A program made the translations under genes and the position numbers. This document shows positions 17,159 to 25,439 of a stretch of DNA of 45,057 nucleotides, one piece after another. How positions within the stretch are numbered: the stretch's first letter is position 1; every line of letters starts with the position of its first letter. Source of the DNA: Verrucomicrobiota bacterium (GTDB lineage: Bacteria; Verrucomicrobiota; Verrucomicrobiia; Chthoniobacterales; JAFAMB01); contig JAFBAP010000154.1 in the NCBI GenBank assembly GCA_019247695.1, forward strand, positions 1 through 45,057, in the 5' to 3' direction. A model generated the notes under the pieces. The model saw only the letters and a list, made by a program, of their open reading frames with translations, made no database searches and had not been told where the DNA came from.

Positions 17159-18154
17159 TCAGGAAACGCCGCTCTTAATCGGGTTCACCGCCGGAAGGGG
17201 CCCGAAAGCACGCAGAAATCCCGCCTCGATGGCCAGGGCTTCCTGCACGTTACGGCCGAGATGGTCCTGTAATTGCTCCAAACCGCGCATTCGCTCCAGC
17301 AGGTCCCCGGCGCACCAGCGTTCACTCATCCGCCGGGTGCACTCCTGGTATTCCGGCAGCGACGCACCGGTGCCGGTGAAAACGGCGCGCAGGGCGTCAC
17401 CGAATAGTTCGATGAGTCGAAAGAGCAACTTTGCGCGCGCGTTGACGTACCGGCTTTCGGTCAGCACCGACAGGCGCGCCTCTTCATTCTCCACCCAGCT
17501 GCCGTCCGTCGTTTTCTGGTACACCTCCAGCTGGCGCTTTAAATCTTCTTCATGCTCAGCTTCGATGCGCCCCCGCAACCGGTTCAGCGACTCCTCAAAG
17601 CTGCGGGCCAGCCTCAGGCTGCCGGCTACCGACAGCTCGGCCCCGGCACAATACCGCGCCACCCGGTCAAGGACGGCGGCGGCTTCCGGGTCGAGCTCCG
17701 GCGGCTTCAGGCGCCGCAAAGATACGTGCACACACCGTGACCGGATCGTTTCCAGGAGTGCGTCGGGCAGGGCCGTTGCCAGAATCAGCACGGAATTAGC
17801 CGGTGGTTCTTCCAACGTTTTCAGAAACGCGTTGGCCGCCTGCGGCATGAGGCGATCGGCATCGCTGATCAGCCCAAACTTCCACGGTACACGCGCCGCT
17901 TTCATCCGGAGCGCGTTCTCCAGCGACCGGATCTGGTCGACAAGGATGCGGCGCGACTTCGATTCCGGCTCGACCTGGTGGTAGTCCGGATGGTGAGGGT
18001 CGAACTTCTGCTGGTTGATCGCCTCAAAAAATCCCGCCGTCAGCTGCCGCTTGCCGCTGCCCTCCTCTCCCGAAAACAGAAAGGAATGCGGCAGGCGCTG
18101 ATGACGGTACGCGTTTACCAGGTATTCAAGCGCTTCGTGGGCAGAGAAAGCCAT
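17159..18154 (-). CDS. holB: DNA polymerase III subunit delta prime
   Basis: This is a clamp-loader subunit of the replicative polymerase. The 331-residue protein starts MAFSAHEALEYLVNAYRHQR, has a Walker A-like loop GEEGSGK at 29-35 and the SRC motif in IRSRCVHVSLRR. It also has the AAA+ sensor segment LISDADRLMPQAANAFLKTL (DAD in place of the usual DAE) followed by EEPP. No zinc-binding cysteines are apparent between the Walker elements. ATG 18154 was chosen because the longer frame to 18367 merely reads through tmk. It overlaps the 3' end of tmk by 29 bases, a common tmk-holB pairing. Confidence 0.93.
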   Translation of the reverse strand: MAFSAHEALEYLVNAYRHQRLPHSFLFSGEEGSGKRQLTAGFFEAINQQKFDPHHPDYHQVEPESKSRRILVDQIRSLENALRMKAARVPWKFGLISDADRLMPQAANAFLKTLEEPPANSVLILATALPDALLETIRSRCVHVSLRRLKPPELDPEAAAVLDRVARYCAGAELSVAGSLRLARSFEESLNRLRGRIEAEHEEDLKRQLEVYQKTTDGSWVENEEARLSVLTESRYVNARAKLLFRLIELFGDALRAVFTGTGASLPEYQECTRRMSERWCAGDLLERMRGLEQLQDHLGRNVQEALAIEAGFLRAFGPLPAVNPIKSGVS

Positions 18155-18773
18155 GGACAAGTTTCCAGATTTCCTCTTCGATTTCGTCCCGTTTACGGCT
18201 GCCGTCAATGACGCAGAACCGATGCGGCTCGGCCCGTGCCAGGCGGAGGTAACCTTCCCGAACTTTTTCGAAAAAGGACGGCGGCTGCGATTCCATGCGG
18301 TCTTTGGGTCCAACCGGCCGCACCCTTCGCAAAAGGCGCGCCTGCGATGCCGGCAGATCGAGATCAAGCAGAAACGTGAGGTCCGGCCGGAGCCCGTCCG
18401 CAGCGAACCGGTTCAGGGCGTCAATGAAGGCCGGATCGAGTCCCCGAGCCACGCCTTGGTAGACCACGGTCGAATCCGTAAACCGGTCCGAAAGGACGAT
18501 TGCGCCGCGCGTCAGCGCAGGTTTGACGACCTGCTGAACCAACTGGGCCCGGCTCGCCGCGAAAAGCAACAGTTCCGTGCGCGCATCCAGCTCATGCCCT
18601 TCTTCGGCGTGCAGCAATAAATTACGGATCCGGCAGCCTACGGCGGTCGATCCCGGTTCGCTGACTTCAACCGCCTCGCGGCCGGCGGCGCGTAAGCGGG
18701 CCGCCAACCGGGATGACTGAGTCGACTTGCCGCACCCTTCGCCACCCTCGAACGTGATCAATGCACCCGGCAT
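18126..18773 (-). CDS. tmk: Thymidylate kinase
   Basis: This enzyme phosphorylates dTMP to dTDP for DNA synthesis. The 215-residue protein has the P-loop GGEGCGKST (residues 10-18), the dTMP-binding segment SEPGSTAVGCRIRNLLL (about 38-54) and the DR(F/Y)xxS motif in LSDRFTDSTVVYQG (about 93-106). A lid-like region with arginines follows (RLLRRVRPVGPKDRME). It is the first gene of the minus-strand series running to speA. Its upstream region, shared with the divergent lpxD, is filled with repeats. Confidence 0.95.
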   Translation of the reverse strand: MPGALITFEGGEGCGKSTQSSRLAARLRAAGREAVEVSEPGSTAVGCRIRNLLLHAEEGHELDARTELLLFAASRAQLVQQVVKPALTRGAIVLSDRFTDSTVVYQGVARGLDPAFIDALNRFAADGLRPDLTFLLDLDLPASQARLLRRVRPVGPKDRMESQPPSFFEKVREGYLRLARAEPHRFCVIDGSRKRDEIEEEIWKLVHGFLCPRSA

Positions 18774-19272
18774 ATCGCGGTTATCGCGCTATGTGCCGCG
18801 AAAAACAAATCGCTCCCGGCACGAAACAGCGCTGGCCCGTAAAACAGGAACCATCCACAGATTACACAAATTGACACAGATTAGGGTCACACGGCGGCCG
18901 CAGCGGGTGTGGCGGGCACAACGTAAGAGTTCACACGGCGAACACGGCGAGCCACGGCGACCACGGCGGAAAGACAGAATCATCCGCAGAACACGCAGAG
19001 AACGCAGAAAAAAAGATTACCAGACCCGGCGCCTCTTCATTTGTGGCATTTTTCCGCTTGTGGCATTCTCTGCCGCCCCGGACTCCGAACTCTTTCCCCC
19101 TCTTCCCGCCGTGGTCGCCGTGGTCCGCCGTGGTCCGCCGTGTTCGCCGTGTGAACTCTTACGTCGTGCCCGCCTTTTCGCTGTGCCCGCCGTGTGACCC
19201 GACACCCGACACCCGACACTCCTCTTTTCCATTTGTGGCATTTTTCGGCTCGTGGCATTTGTGGCATTTCAT
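18774..19272. repeat. Mosaic repeat region between divergent tmk and lpxD
   Basis: I see no gene in this 499-bp space. It holds the CCACAGATTACAC module at 18852-18886 and the 9-bp periodic tract at 18927-18969, identical over 43 bp to 7-49. A module at 18964-19012 matches 139-186. A TTGTGGCATT unit pair lies at 19038-19068, and the inverted 9-bp tract at about 19105-19190. Three to four C-rich heptamers span about 19198-19221, and another TGGCATTTG array at 19231-19270 ends three bases before the lpxD ATG. Both promoters must lie within repetitive DNA. Confidence 0.85.
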
Positions 19273-20394
19273 ATGAGAACTCTGGGCGAGATTGCTCGAT
19301 TTGTGGATGGCGAGTTGCGCGGGGATCCTTCAGTACAGGTCACACGGGTGCTGCATCCGAGCCTCGTCGAAAGCGCGGAAGACCTTGCACTGGTCCTTTC
19401 CCCCAACGCCGTCTCCTTCCTGCACACGGGAAAAGTCCGGAACGCCGTGATCCCGGCCGAAGTCGGCGAATTGCAAGTGCCGACGGCCAATCAGATCATC
19501 GTGAGGCGTCCCCGCCTGGTTCTTGCGTTGCTGATGCAACTTTTTGAGCGGCCCGCGTTCGTTGAGCCTGGCGTTCACCCTTCCGCGGTGATCGACGGTT
19601 CCGCCCAACTCGGTTTGGACGTGTGCGTCGGGCCCCATTGCTGGGTCGGCCCCCGCAGCGTGGTGGGTGACGGCACCCGGCTTGTGGCGCACGTTTCGAT
19701 TGGGGCGGAAGTCCGGATCGGCCAGAACACCTTACTGCACGCCGGGGTTCGGGTCGGCGACCGTTGCTGCCTCGGCCACCGGGTGATCATTCAGCCGAAT
19801 GCGGTGATCGGCGGAGACGGGTTCGCGTTTGTCACGCCGGAGCGCGGCAGCGTCGAATCGGTGCGTGAAACGGGCGAGGTGCAAGCGTTCAACACCGACA
19901 TCGTCCGGATCAATTCGATCGGCCACGTGGTGATTGAAGATGACGTCGAGATCGGCGCCAATACCTGCATCGACCGGGGGACCCTGGGCGAGACGCGCAT
20001 CGGCAAAGGCACGAAACTCGATAACCTCGTGCAGGTCGGCCACAACGTCACCGTCGGCGAAAATTGCCTGATCGTTGCGCAGGTCGGTCTCGGTGGGAGT
20101 TCGAAAGTCGGTGACCGGGCGGTAGTGGGCGGCCAGGCCGGGCTGCCCGATCACCTCAGCGTCGGAAGCGACGCAGTGGTGCATGCTCAGGCCGGCATCA
20201 CGAACCACGTACCCGAGCGTTCCGTCGTGATCGGAGCGCCTGCCCAGCCCAAACGCGCCTTTCTCGAACGCGAGGTTCACCTTAAACGGCTCCCGGGAAT
20301 GTTCAAGATCGTCAAAGACCTCCAGCAACGGCTGGAACGGCTCGAAGCGCAACTCGCCGGCGACGAGCGACCCGAAGCCGATGAATCCGGTTAG
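19273..20394 (+). CDS. lpxD: UDP-3-O-acylglucosamine N-acyltransferase
   Basis: LpxD adds the second hydroxyacyl chain in lipid A synthesis, using acyl-ACP. The 373-residue protein has the N-terminal uridine-binding domain (LGEIARFVDGELRGDPSVQV). A long left-handed beta-helix of hexapeptide repeats follows (VCVGPHCWVGPRSVVGDGTR onward). The catalytic histidine is H257 in QVGHNVTVGE. The C-terminal helix (KIVKDLQQRLERLEAQL) is typical. ATG 19273 was chosen because MRTLGEIARF is the family start. The preceding bases are TGGCATTTG repeat and contain no Shine-Dalgarno sequence. Its presence implies an LPS-bearing outer membrane. Confidence 0.95.
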   Translation: MRTLGEIARFVDGELRGDPSVQVTRVLHPSLVESAEDLALVLSPNAVSFLHTGKVRNAVIPAEVGELQVPTANQIIVRRPRLVLALLMQLFERPAFVEPGVHPSAVIDGSAQLGLDVCVGPHCWVGPRSVVGDGTRLVAHVSIGAEVRIGQNTLLHAGVRVGDRCCLGHRVIIQPNAVIGGDGFAFVTPERGSVESVRETGEVQAFNTDIVRINSIGHVVIEDDVEIGANTCIDRGTLGETRIGKGTKLDNLVQVGHNVTVGENCLIVAQVGLGGSSKVGDRAVVGGQAGLPDHLSVGSDAVVHAQAGITNHVPERSVVIGAPAQPKRAFLEREVHLKRLPGMFKIVKDLQQRLERLEAQLAGDERPEADESG

Positions 20395-20445
20395 CAGGGT
20401 GCGAGATTGACACGGTGGACGGTCTGAATACCCTTGAGCGCCTGG

Positions 20446-20835
20446 ATGAAGACCGTCGTTACCAGCCCAGATGCTCCGGCCGCGTTGGGACCTTATTCCC
20501 AGGCTATCGCCGCGGGCTCCCTGCTTTTTTGCTCCGGGCAGGTCCCGATCGATCCCCGGACCGGCGAACTGGTGGCTGGTGATATCCGCGCCCAGACGCA
20601 GCGGGTCCTGCAAAACCTGGCCGCCGTCCTCGGAGCCCACGGTTTGGAACCGGGTGATATCGTTAAAACGACGGTTTTTATGACCGACCTCAGCCGGTTT
20701 GCCGAAATGAACACGGTTTATGGCGCGTTTTTCAAAGAAGCTTTCCCGGCGCGTTCCACCGTTCAGGTGGCTGCCCTGCCCAAAGGAGCGCAAGTGGAAA
20801 TCGAAGCCATCGCCCTTCAACGATCACGATCCTGA
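20446..20835 (+). CDS. ridA: RidA family enamine/imine deaminase
   Basis: RidA proteins hydrolyse reactive enamines and imines released by PLP enzymes such as threonine dehydratase. The 129-residue product has the family blocks SPDAPAALGPYSQAI (about 7-21), LFCSGQVPIDPRTGEL (about 27-42), VLQNLAAVLGAHGL and KTTVFMTDLSRFAEMN (about 75-90). The end block ARSTVQVAALPKGAQVEIEA contains the substrate-binding arginine. ATG 20446 is preferred over a TTG at 20434. It lies between lpxD and pyrE, three bases before the pyrE start, and is probably cotranscribed with both. Confidence 0.93.
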   Translation: MKTVVTSPDAPAALGPYSQAIAAGSLLFCSGQVPIDPRTGELVAGDIRAQTQRVLQNLAAVLGAHGLEPGDIVKTTVFMTDLSRFAEMNTVYGAFFKEAFPARSTVQVAALPKGAQVEIEAIALQRSRS

Positions 20836-20838
20836 CCT

Positions 20839-21405
20839 GTGCCGGAGTCTCTGTTAGATACCTTCACCCACACCGGAGCACTGCTTTCAGGGCACTTCGT
20901 CCTGAGCTCAGGACTGCACAGCCGCCGCTACTTTCAATGCGCGCTGGTGCTCCAGCACACGGATCTGGCGGCTCGAATTTGCGGTGAACTCGCGGCCAAA
21001 CTGGCCGATGTTGAAGCGGATGCCGTGATTTCTCCTGCTCTCGGCGGCATCATCGTCGGGCAGGAGGTCGGCCGGCATCTGGGTAAACGGCACATTTTTG
21101 CGGAGAAAGCAGACGGGAAACTCACCCTGCGGCGAGGTTTTCAAATCGTCCCGGGGGAACGTCTCGTCGTCGCAGAAGACGTCGTGACGCGGGGTGGAAA
21201 AGTTAAAGAAACGATCGAGATTGTTAAGGCGCACGGCGGCCGAGTGGTGGCCGTGGGCAGCATCGTGGATCGCAGCGGGAACGTGAAACCGGATTTTGGA
21301 TGTCGCTTTGAGAGCTTGATTCAACTTCAGGTTGAGACTTTTGAACCCGACCGCCTGCCGCCCGACCTGGCTGCCATTCCTGTAACTCGACCCGGGAGCA
21401 AGTGA
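20839..21405 (+). CDS. pyrE: Orotate phosphoribosyltransferase
   Basis: This enzyme forms orotidine monophosphate from orotate and PRPP in pyrimidine synthesis. The 188-residue protein begins with GTG three bases after the ridA stop. It shows LSSGLHSRRYFQCALVLQ (about 23-40), the DAVISPALGGIIVGQEVGR region, and the PRPP-binding motif VVAEDVVTRGGKVKET (about 110-125). The secA start follows 10 bases after the stop, so pyrE and secA are probably in one transcript. Confidence 0.95.
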   Translation: MPESLLDTFTHTGALLSGHFVLSSGLHSRRYFQCALVLQHTDLAARICGELAAKLADVEADAVISPALGGIIVGQEVGRHLGKRHIFAEKADGKLTLRRGFQIVPGERLVVAEDVVTRGGKVKETIEIVKAHGGRVVAVGSIVDRSGNVKPDFGCRFESLIQLQVETFEPDRLPPDLAAIPVTRPGSK

Positions 21406-21415
21406 AATTGGTGTT

Positions 21416-24400
21416 ATGGTAAGTTGGATTTTAAAGGCAGTGCTCGGTTCTAAGAATCAGCGCGAGCTCCGGCGCATTCGGCCGATTGTAGAAAAGATCA
21501 ATAAGCTGGACAAGGAGTTCGAATCCTGGTCCGACGAGCAGTTTCGCGAGAAGACGGCGCAGTGGAAAGCCGAATTGGGCAAAATTGACGACCCGGCGGC
21601 TTTGGCCCGTCGGCTCAACGAAATCCTGCCCGAGGCGTTTGCCGCCGTGAAAAACGTGGCTCGGCGCCTTTGGGGCAAGACGTGGCCGGTCTGCGACCAG
21701 CCGGTCACGTGGAATATGGTGCATTTTGATGTCCAGCTGATCGGGGGCATCGCTTTGCACGAAGGCAAGATTGCCGAAATGGCCACCGGTGAGGGTAAAA
21801 CCCTTGTCGCCACCTGCCCGCTGTACCTCAATGCGCTTACCGGACGCGGGGTTCACCTCATAACGGTTAACGATTACCTCGCCCGGCGCGACGCCGAGTG
21901 GATGGGTGAAATCTTCAAGGCGCTCGGGGCCACGGTCGGATGCATCCAGCACGACCAGGATCCCTCCGAGCGCAAGGCGCAGTACGACTGCGACATCACG
22001 TACGGGACCAACAGCGAGTTCGGGTTCGATTACCTCCGCGACAACGGCATGGCCACCACCAAGGACCAACAGGTGCAGCGGGGCCATTACTACGCAATTG
22101 TCGATGAAGTCGATTCCATCCTGATCGATGAAGCCCGTACCCCGTTGATCATCAGCGGGCCGGCCACGGTTTCATCCCACCAGTACGACCGGTTTAAACC
22201 GCTCGTGGAACAGCTGGTGAGACGCCAGACCATGCTTTGCAACCGCCTTATCAGTGAGGCGCGCGAAGCCCTCGACAAAAAGGATTTCGAAACCGGCGGC
22301 AGACTGCTGTTCAAGGTCAAACTTGGCCAGCCGCGCAACAAGGGCCTGCTTCGTAGCATGGAGGATCCTGAGAACCGGAAGGCGCTCGATAAGGCCGAGC
22401 TCTCCTTTTACCAGGATTCAAGGAAAGAAGATTTGGTGGCGCTCAAAGAGGAACTCTACTTCACCATCGACGAGAAACACCAGGAAGCGGATCTCTCCGA
22501 GCAGGGCCGCAGCTTTCTCAACCCGGATGACCCCCAGGCGTTCACCCTGCCTGACCTGATCCACGAGTTTACCGAGATCGACCTCGATCCCAACCTGGTC
22601 CCGGCGCAGAAGGATGAGCACAAACGGCAGCGCCAGCAGTATTGCGACGCCCAGGCGGAACGGATCCACAACATCTCGCAACTCCTGCGCGCGTACTGCC
22701 TGTTCGAAAAGGACGTCGATTACGTCGTCGAGGAAAATAAGGTCGTCATCGTCGACGAACATACCGGGCGCAAAATGCCGGGGCGCCGCTGGAGCGACGG
22801 GTTGCATCAGGCGGTGGAGGCCAAGGAAGGCGTGCAGATCGACCGCGAGACGCAGACGCTCGCGACCATCACGATCCAGAACTATTTCCGCCTGTATCAT
22901 AAGCTCGCAGGCATGACCGGTACCGCCGAGACCGAGGCGAACGAGTTTCACGACATTTATAAACTCGACGTGCTGGTGATCCCGACTAATCGGCCGGTAA
23001 TCCGGAAGGATAACAATGACCGGATCTATAAGACCCGGCGCGAAAAGTACAGCGCCGCCCTGGACGAGATCAAAGGCTGCCACGCGAAAGGCCAGCCCGT
23101 CCTGGTCGGTACCGCGAGCGTCGAAGCGTCCGAACTGCTTTCCCGGATGCTTAAACGCGAAAAAATCCCGCACAACGTGCTGAATGCGAAATACCACCGG
23201 CAGGAAGCCGAAATCGTGGCGCGAGCGGGCCAGCGCGGTACCGTGACGATTTCGACCAACATGGCGGGCCGCGGCACCGACATCAAACTGGGTGACGGCG
23301 TGGCCGAACTGGGCGGGTTGCATGTGCTCGGCACGGAGCGTCATGAGTCTCGCCGCGTTGACCGCCAGCTGCGGGGACGCTGCGCGCGTCAAGGCGACCC
23401 CGGTTCCTCGCGTTTTTACGTGAGCTTCGAGGATGACCTGATGCGCAATTTCGGTGCTTCGGAACGCATGACGTCCATGATGGAGCGTTTCGGGCTGAAA
23501 GACGGCGAGGAGCTGGAGCACCCCTGGCTCAATAAAAGCGTCGAAACGGCCCAGAAACGGGTTGAACAGCGCAATTACCTGATTCGGAAACGCACGCTCG
23601 ATTTCGACGACGTGATGAACAAGCAGCGCGAGGTCATCTATTCCCTGCGTAACGAAACGCTGGAAACGAGCGAGCCGCGCAAGCTGATTTTTGAAATCGT
23701 CGATGAAGTGATCCCCGACCGGGTGAAATCCTTTGTTGAGAATCCGGACGGCAGCGACCCCGATTACGATGGCCTGCTGCACTGGGCGAACACCACGTTT
23801 CCGCTCGGTCTGACTCGCGCCGCGACGGAACTGGACAAGAAGACGCCGGACGAAACCGCCCAATTCCTCGTCGAAAAGGTCAAGCAGTCTTACCTCCAAA
23901 AGGTGGGTCACGAGGAAGCGGACGCCGTGGTCGGGCTGGAGCGCTACATCATTCTTAACGCCATCGACCGCCTCTGGCAGGAGCACCTCTACGCGATGGA
24001 CGGGCTGCGCGAAGGTATTTACCTGCGCAGTTACGGTCAGAAGGATCCCTTGGTCGAGTACAAGGCGGAAGCGTACGACATGTTCAGCCAGTTGATGGCC
24101 AGCATCAAAGGCGAGGTCTTGAGTAATCTGTTCCGGAGCACGACCAACCTGATGGCGTTCGAGCATTTCCTGGCCACCTTGCCGATTAATGTGATCGCGC
24201 CGGCTGACACGCCGCAGCCGCCCGGACCTCCTCCTTCGGAGCCGGCGGCCGGCGCCGGCCTGCCGCGTCCCCCATCTCCGTCAGGTTCGCCTCGGCCCGC
24301 TGCAGCGCCGGCAAGACCCGTTTCGGGCCCGGTGCCCGGCCGGGAAAAGCCGGCCTCGGCCCATGACAAGCCCGAAAGCGATGCCAATGGCGAGTTTGAA

Positions 24401-24508
24401 CTGGTCTTTCCGACCAGCCGCCATGATCCGCACAAGGTGGGCCGCAACGACCCCTGCCCGTGCGGCAGCGGTAAAAAGTTCAAGAATTGCTGTGGCCGGC
24501 AGGCGTAA
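21416..24508 (+). CDS. secA: Preprotein translocase ATPase SecA
   Basis: This is the motor of the Sec pathway that drives unfolded preproteins through SecYEG. The 1030-residue length exceeds the 800-900 usual for proteobacteria and Firmicutes. Walker A is ATGEGKTLVA with K128, and the Walker B/DEAD-type element is DEVDSILIDEARTP. An insertion follows at about 255-355 (charged, helical), as in other PVC or Bacteroidetes SecA proteins. The helicase end MAGRGTDIKLG is present. The C-terminus has a Pro/Ala linker and a zinc-binding SEC-C motif with C1014, C1016, C1025 and C1026 (NDPCPCGSGKKFKNCCG), which in relatives binds SecB or ribosomes. A hairpin follows the stop. Confidence 0.97.
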   Translation: MVSWILKAVLGSKNQRELRRIRPIVEKINKLDKEFESWSDEQFREKTAQWKAELGKIDDPAALARRLNEILPEAFAAVKNVARRLWGKTWPVCDQPVTWNMVHFDVQLIGGIALHEGKIAEMATGEGKTLVATCPLYLNALTGRGVHLITVNDYLARRDAEWMGEIFKALGATVGCIQHDQDPSERKAQYDCDITYGTNSEFGFDYLRDNGMATTKDQQVQRGHYYAIVDEVDSILIDEARTPLIISGPATVSSHQYDRFKPLVEQLVRRQTMLCNRLISEAREALDKKDFETGGRLLFKVKLGQPRNKGLLRSMEDPENRKALDKAELSFYQDSRKEDLVALKEELYFTIDEKHQEADLSEQGRSFLNPDDPQAFTLPDLIHEFTEIDLDPNLVPAQKDEHKRQRQQYCDAQAERIHNISQLLRAYCLFEKDVDYVVEENKVVIVDEHTGRKMPGRRWSDGLHQAVEAKEGVQIDRETQTLATITIQNYFRLYHKLAGMTGTAETEANEFHDIYKLDVLVIPTNRPVIRKDNNDRIYKTRREKYSAALDEIKGCHAKGQPVLVGTASVEASELLSRMLKREKIPHNVLNAKYHRQEAEIVARAGQRGTVTISTNMAGRGTDIKLGDGVAELGGLHVLGTERHESRRVDRQLRGRCARQGDPGSSRFYVSFEDDLMRNFGASERMTSMMERFGLKDGEELEHPWLNKSVETAQKRVEQRNYLIRKRTLDFDDVMNKQREVIYSLRNETLETSEPRKLIFEIVDEVIPDRVKSFVENPDGSDPDYDGLLHWANTTFPLGLTRAATELDKKTPDETAQFLVEKVKQSYLQKVGHEEADAVVGLERYIILNAIDRLWQEHLYAMDGLREGIYLRSYGQKDPLVEYKAEAYDMFSQLMASIKGEVLSNLFRSTTNLMAFEHFLATLPINVIAPADTPQPPGPPPSEPAAGAGLPRPPSPSGSPRPAAAPARPVSGPVPGREKPASAHDKPESDANGEFELVFPTSRHDPHKVGRNDPCPCGSGKKFKNCCGRQA

Positions 24509-24533
24509 ACCTGCATTTTAAGGCTGGAAGGAC

Positions 24534-24562
24534 CTCGCAACAGGCAACTATCAGGTTGCGAG
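24534..24562 (+). terminator. Hairpin downstream of secA, possible terminator
   Basis: CTCGCAAC (24534-24541) and GTTGCGAG (24555-24562) pair perfectly around a 13-nt loop. The hairpin starts 25 bases after the secA stop and is followed by a short T-rich stretch (GTTTTGTG). It probably ends or attenuates the lpxD-ridA-pyrE-secA transcript. Confidence 0.45.
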
Positions 24563-24857
24563 AGGCGTTTTGTGCCTTTATATTGCGCAGGCAACCCGGG
24601 AGTTTGTGGGTCCGAAGCGTTGGAGAGTCCTGATTAGCGGGGCGTCGCGTCATTGGTTCCATGCTCCCTGATTGGACGAGGATCCCAGGCGTCGAGGCTA
24701 TCGCGGCTCCGGGCATTTCAGCTCACGTTGTAAACGCTGAGCCCTCGTGCGGTTGCGGTGAAGGTGTTGGGTTTGAGGGTAAGTTCGGCCCAACCTGTTC
24801 TTTCTCAGTGTGCATAGTGCATGCCCTTCACCTGATGAACTTCACAATGGTGAATCA
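24563..24857 (+). promoter_or_regulatory. Leader region of the RRM gene with a hairpin over the ribosome-binding site
   Basis: No gene is convincing here; a 66-codon frame at 24661 looks like chance. The last 30 bases can fold in two mutually exclusive ways. TTCAC (24841-24845) can pair with GTGAA (24850-24854). Alternatively TTCACC (24827-24832) can pair with GGTGAA (24849-24854). Both occupy the GGTGA sequence that would act as ribosome-binding site for the ATG at 24858. The leader may therefore control translation of the RNA-binding protein; this is inference. Confidence 0.4.
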
Positions 24858-25376
24858 ATGAAATCTCAATCTATGCAACAATCGGGACGACGGCACCGCC
24901 GTAGTCGCCGTCGACGTCCAACCAACGGAAGCAGTGCTCCTGGAGCCCCTGTGAAAACTCCTCCCACCCTGCTGCAACGTATCCTCGACTTTTTCCGTGG
25001 GAAGAAACCGCCAGCCCCGGTCGTGCCTGCCAAGGCCGTAGAAAAACCGGGTCCGAATGGGGCGCCGAAAGAGCGAATCAGCCGCAAGCCTGAACTGGTC
25101 GAAGTCACTTCTCCCCGCTTGTATGTTGGTAACCTTTCCTTCGATGCCACTGAAAGCGACCTCTTCGAACTTTTCAAAGGCGTTGGCCAGGTGCGTAACG
25201 CCGAGGTTGTGTGTCACAAGTACACGCAGCGGTCAAAAGGGTTCGCATTCGTCCAGATGACCACGATCGAGGAGGCTCGACGGGCCGTTGAAGAACTTCA
25301 CGATAAAGAATTCCTTGGACGCAAACTGGTGGTTAGCGGCGCCAAGACTCCGGACATGGAGCAGCGGGCCGCCTGA
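24858..25376 (+). CDS. RRM-domain RNA-binding protein
   Basis: This 172-residue protein has a single RNA recognition motif. RNP2 is LYVGNL at 88-93 and RNP1 is KGFAFVQM at 127-134, each with the aromatic residues that stack on RNA. The N-terminus is very basic (RRHRRSRRRR at 11-20), followed by a Pro/Ala-rich segment. The RRM ends with the GRKLVVSGAK strand. Bacterial single-RRM proteins of this kind (cyanobacterial Rbp and PVC relatives) are often cold-induced RNA chaperones. ATG 24858 was chosen because GGTGA lies just upstream. A strong intrinsic terminator follows at 25394. Confidence 0.9.
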   Translation: MKSQSMQQSGRRHRRSRRRRPTNGSSAPGAPVKTPPTLLQRILDFFRGKKPPAPVVPAKAVEKPGPNGAPKERISRKPELVEVTSPRLYVGNLSFDATESDLFELFKGVGQVRNAEVVCHKYTQRSKGFAFVQMTTIEEARRAVEELHDKEFLGRKLVVSGAKTPDMEQRAA

Positions 25377-25393
25377 CGCCGATCAAACGCTGT

Positions 25394-25428
25394 AAACCCG
25401 CACTCGAAAGGGTGCGGGTTTTCTTTTC
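25394..25428 (+). terminator. Intrinsic terminator after the RRM gene
   Basis: AACCCGCACTC pairs with GGGTGCGGGTT (one G-T pair) around a GAAA tetraloop and is followed directly by TTCTTTTC. This is a classic rho-independent terminator. It lies 19 bases after the RRM stop and ends only about a dozen bases before the miaA start. Confidence 0.88.
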
Positions 25429-25439
25429 TGCCCTCGACG

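Noticed and set aside
22418-24166. A 582-codon open frame on the minus strand inside secA
   Set aside because: It is the antisense shadow of a strongly conserved secA frame in GC-rich DNA; its translation shows no family motif.
24661-24861. A 66-codon frame upstream of the RRM gene
   Set aside because: No ribosome-binding site, no motif, and it overlaps the RRM start; more likely part of the leader.
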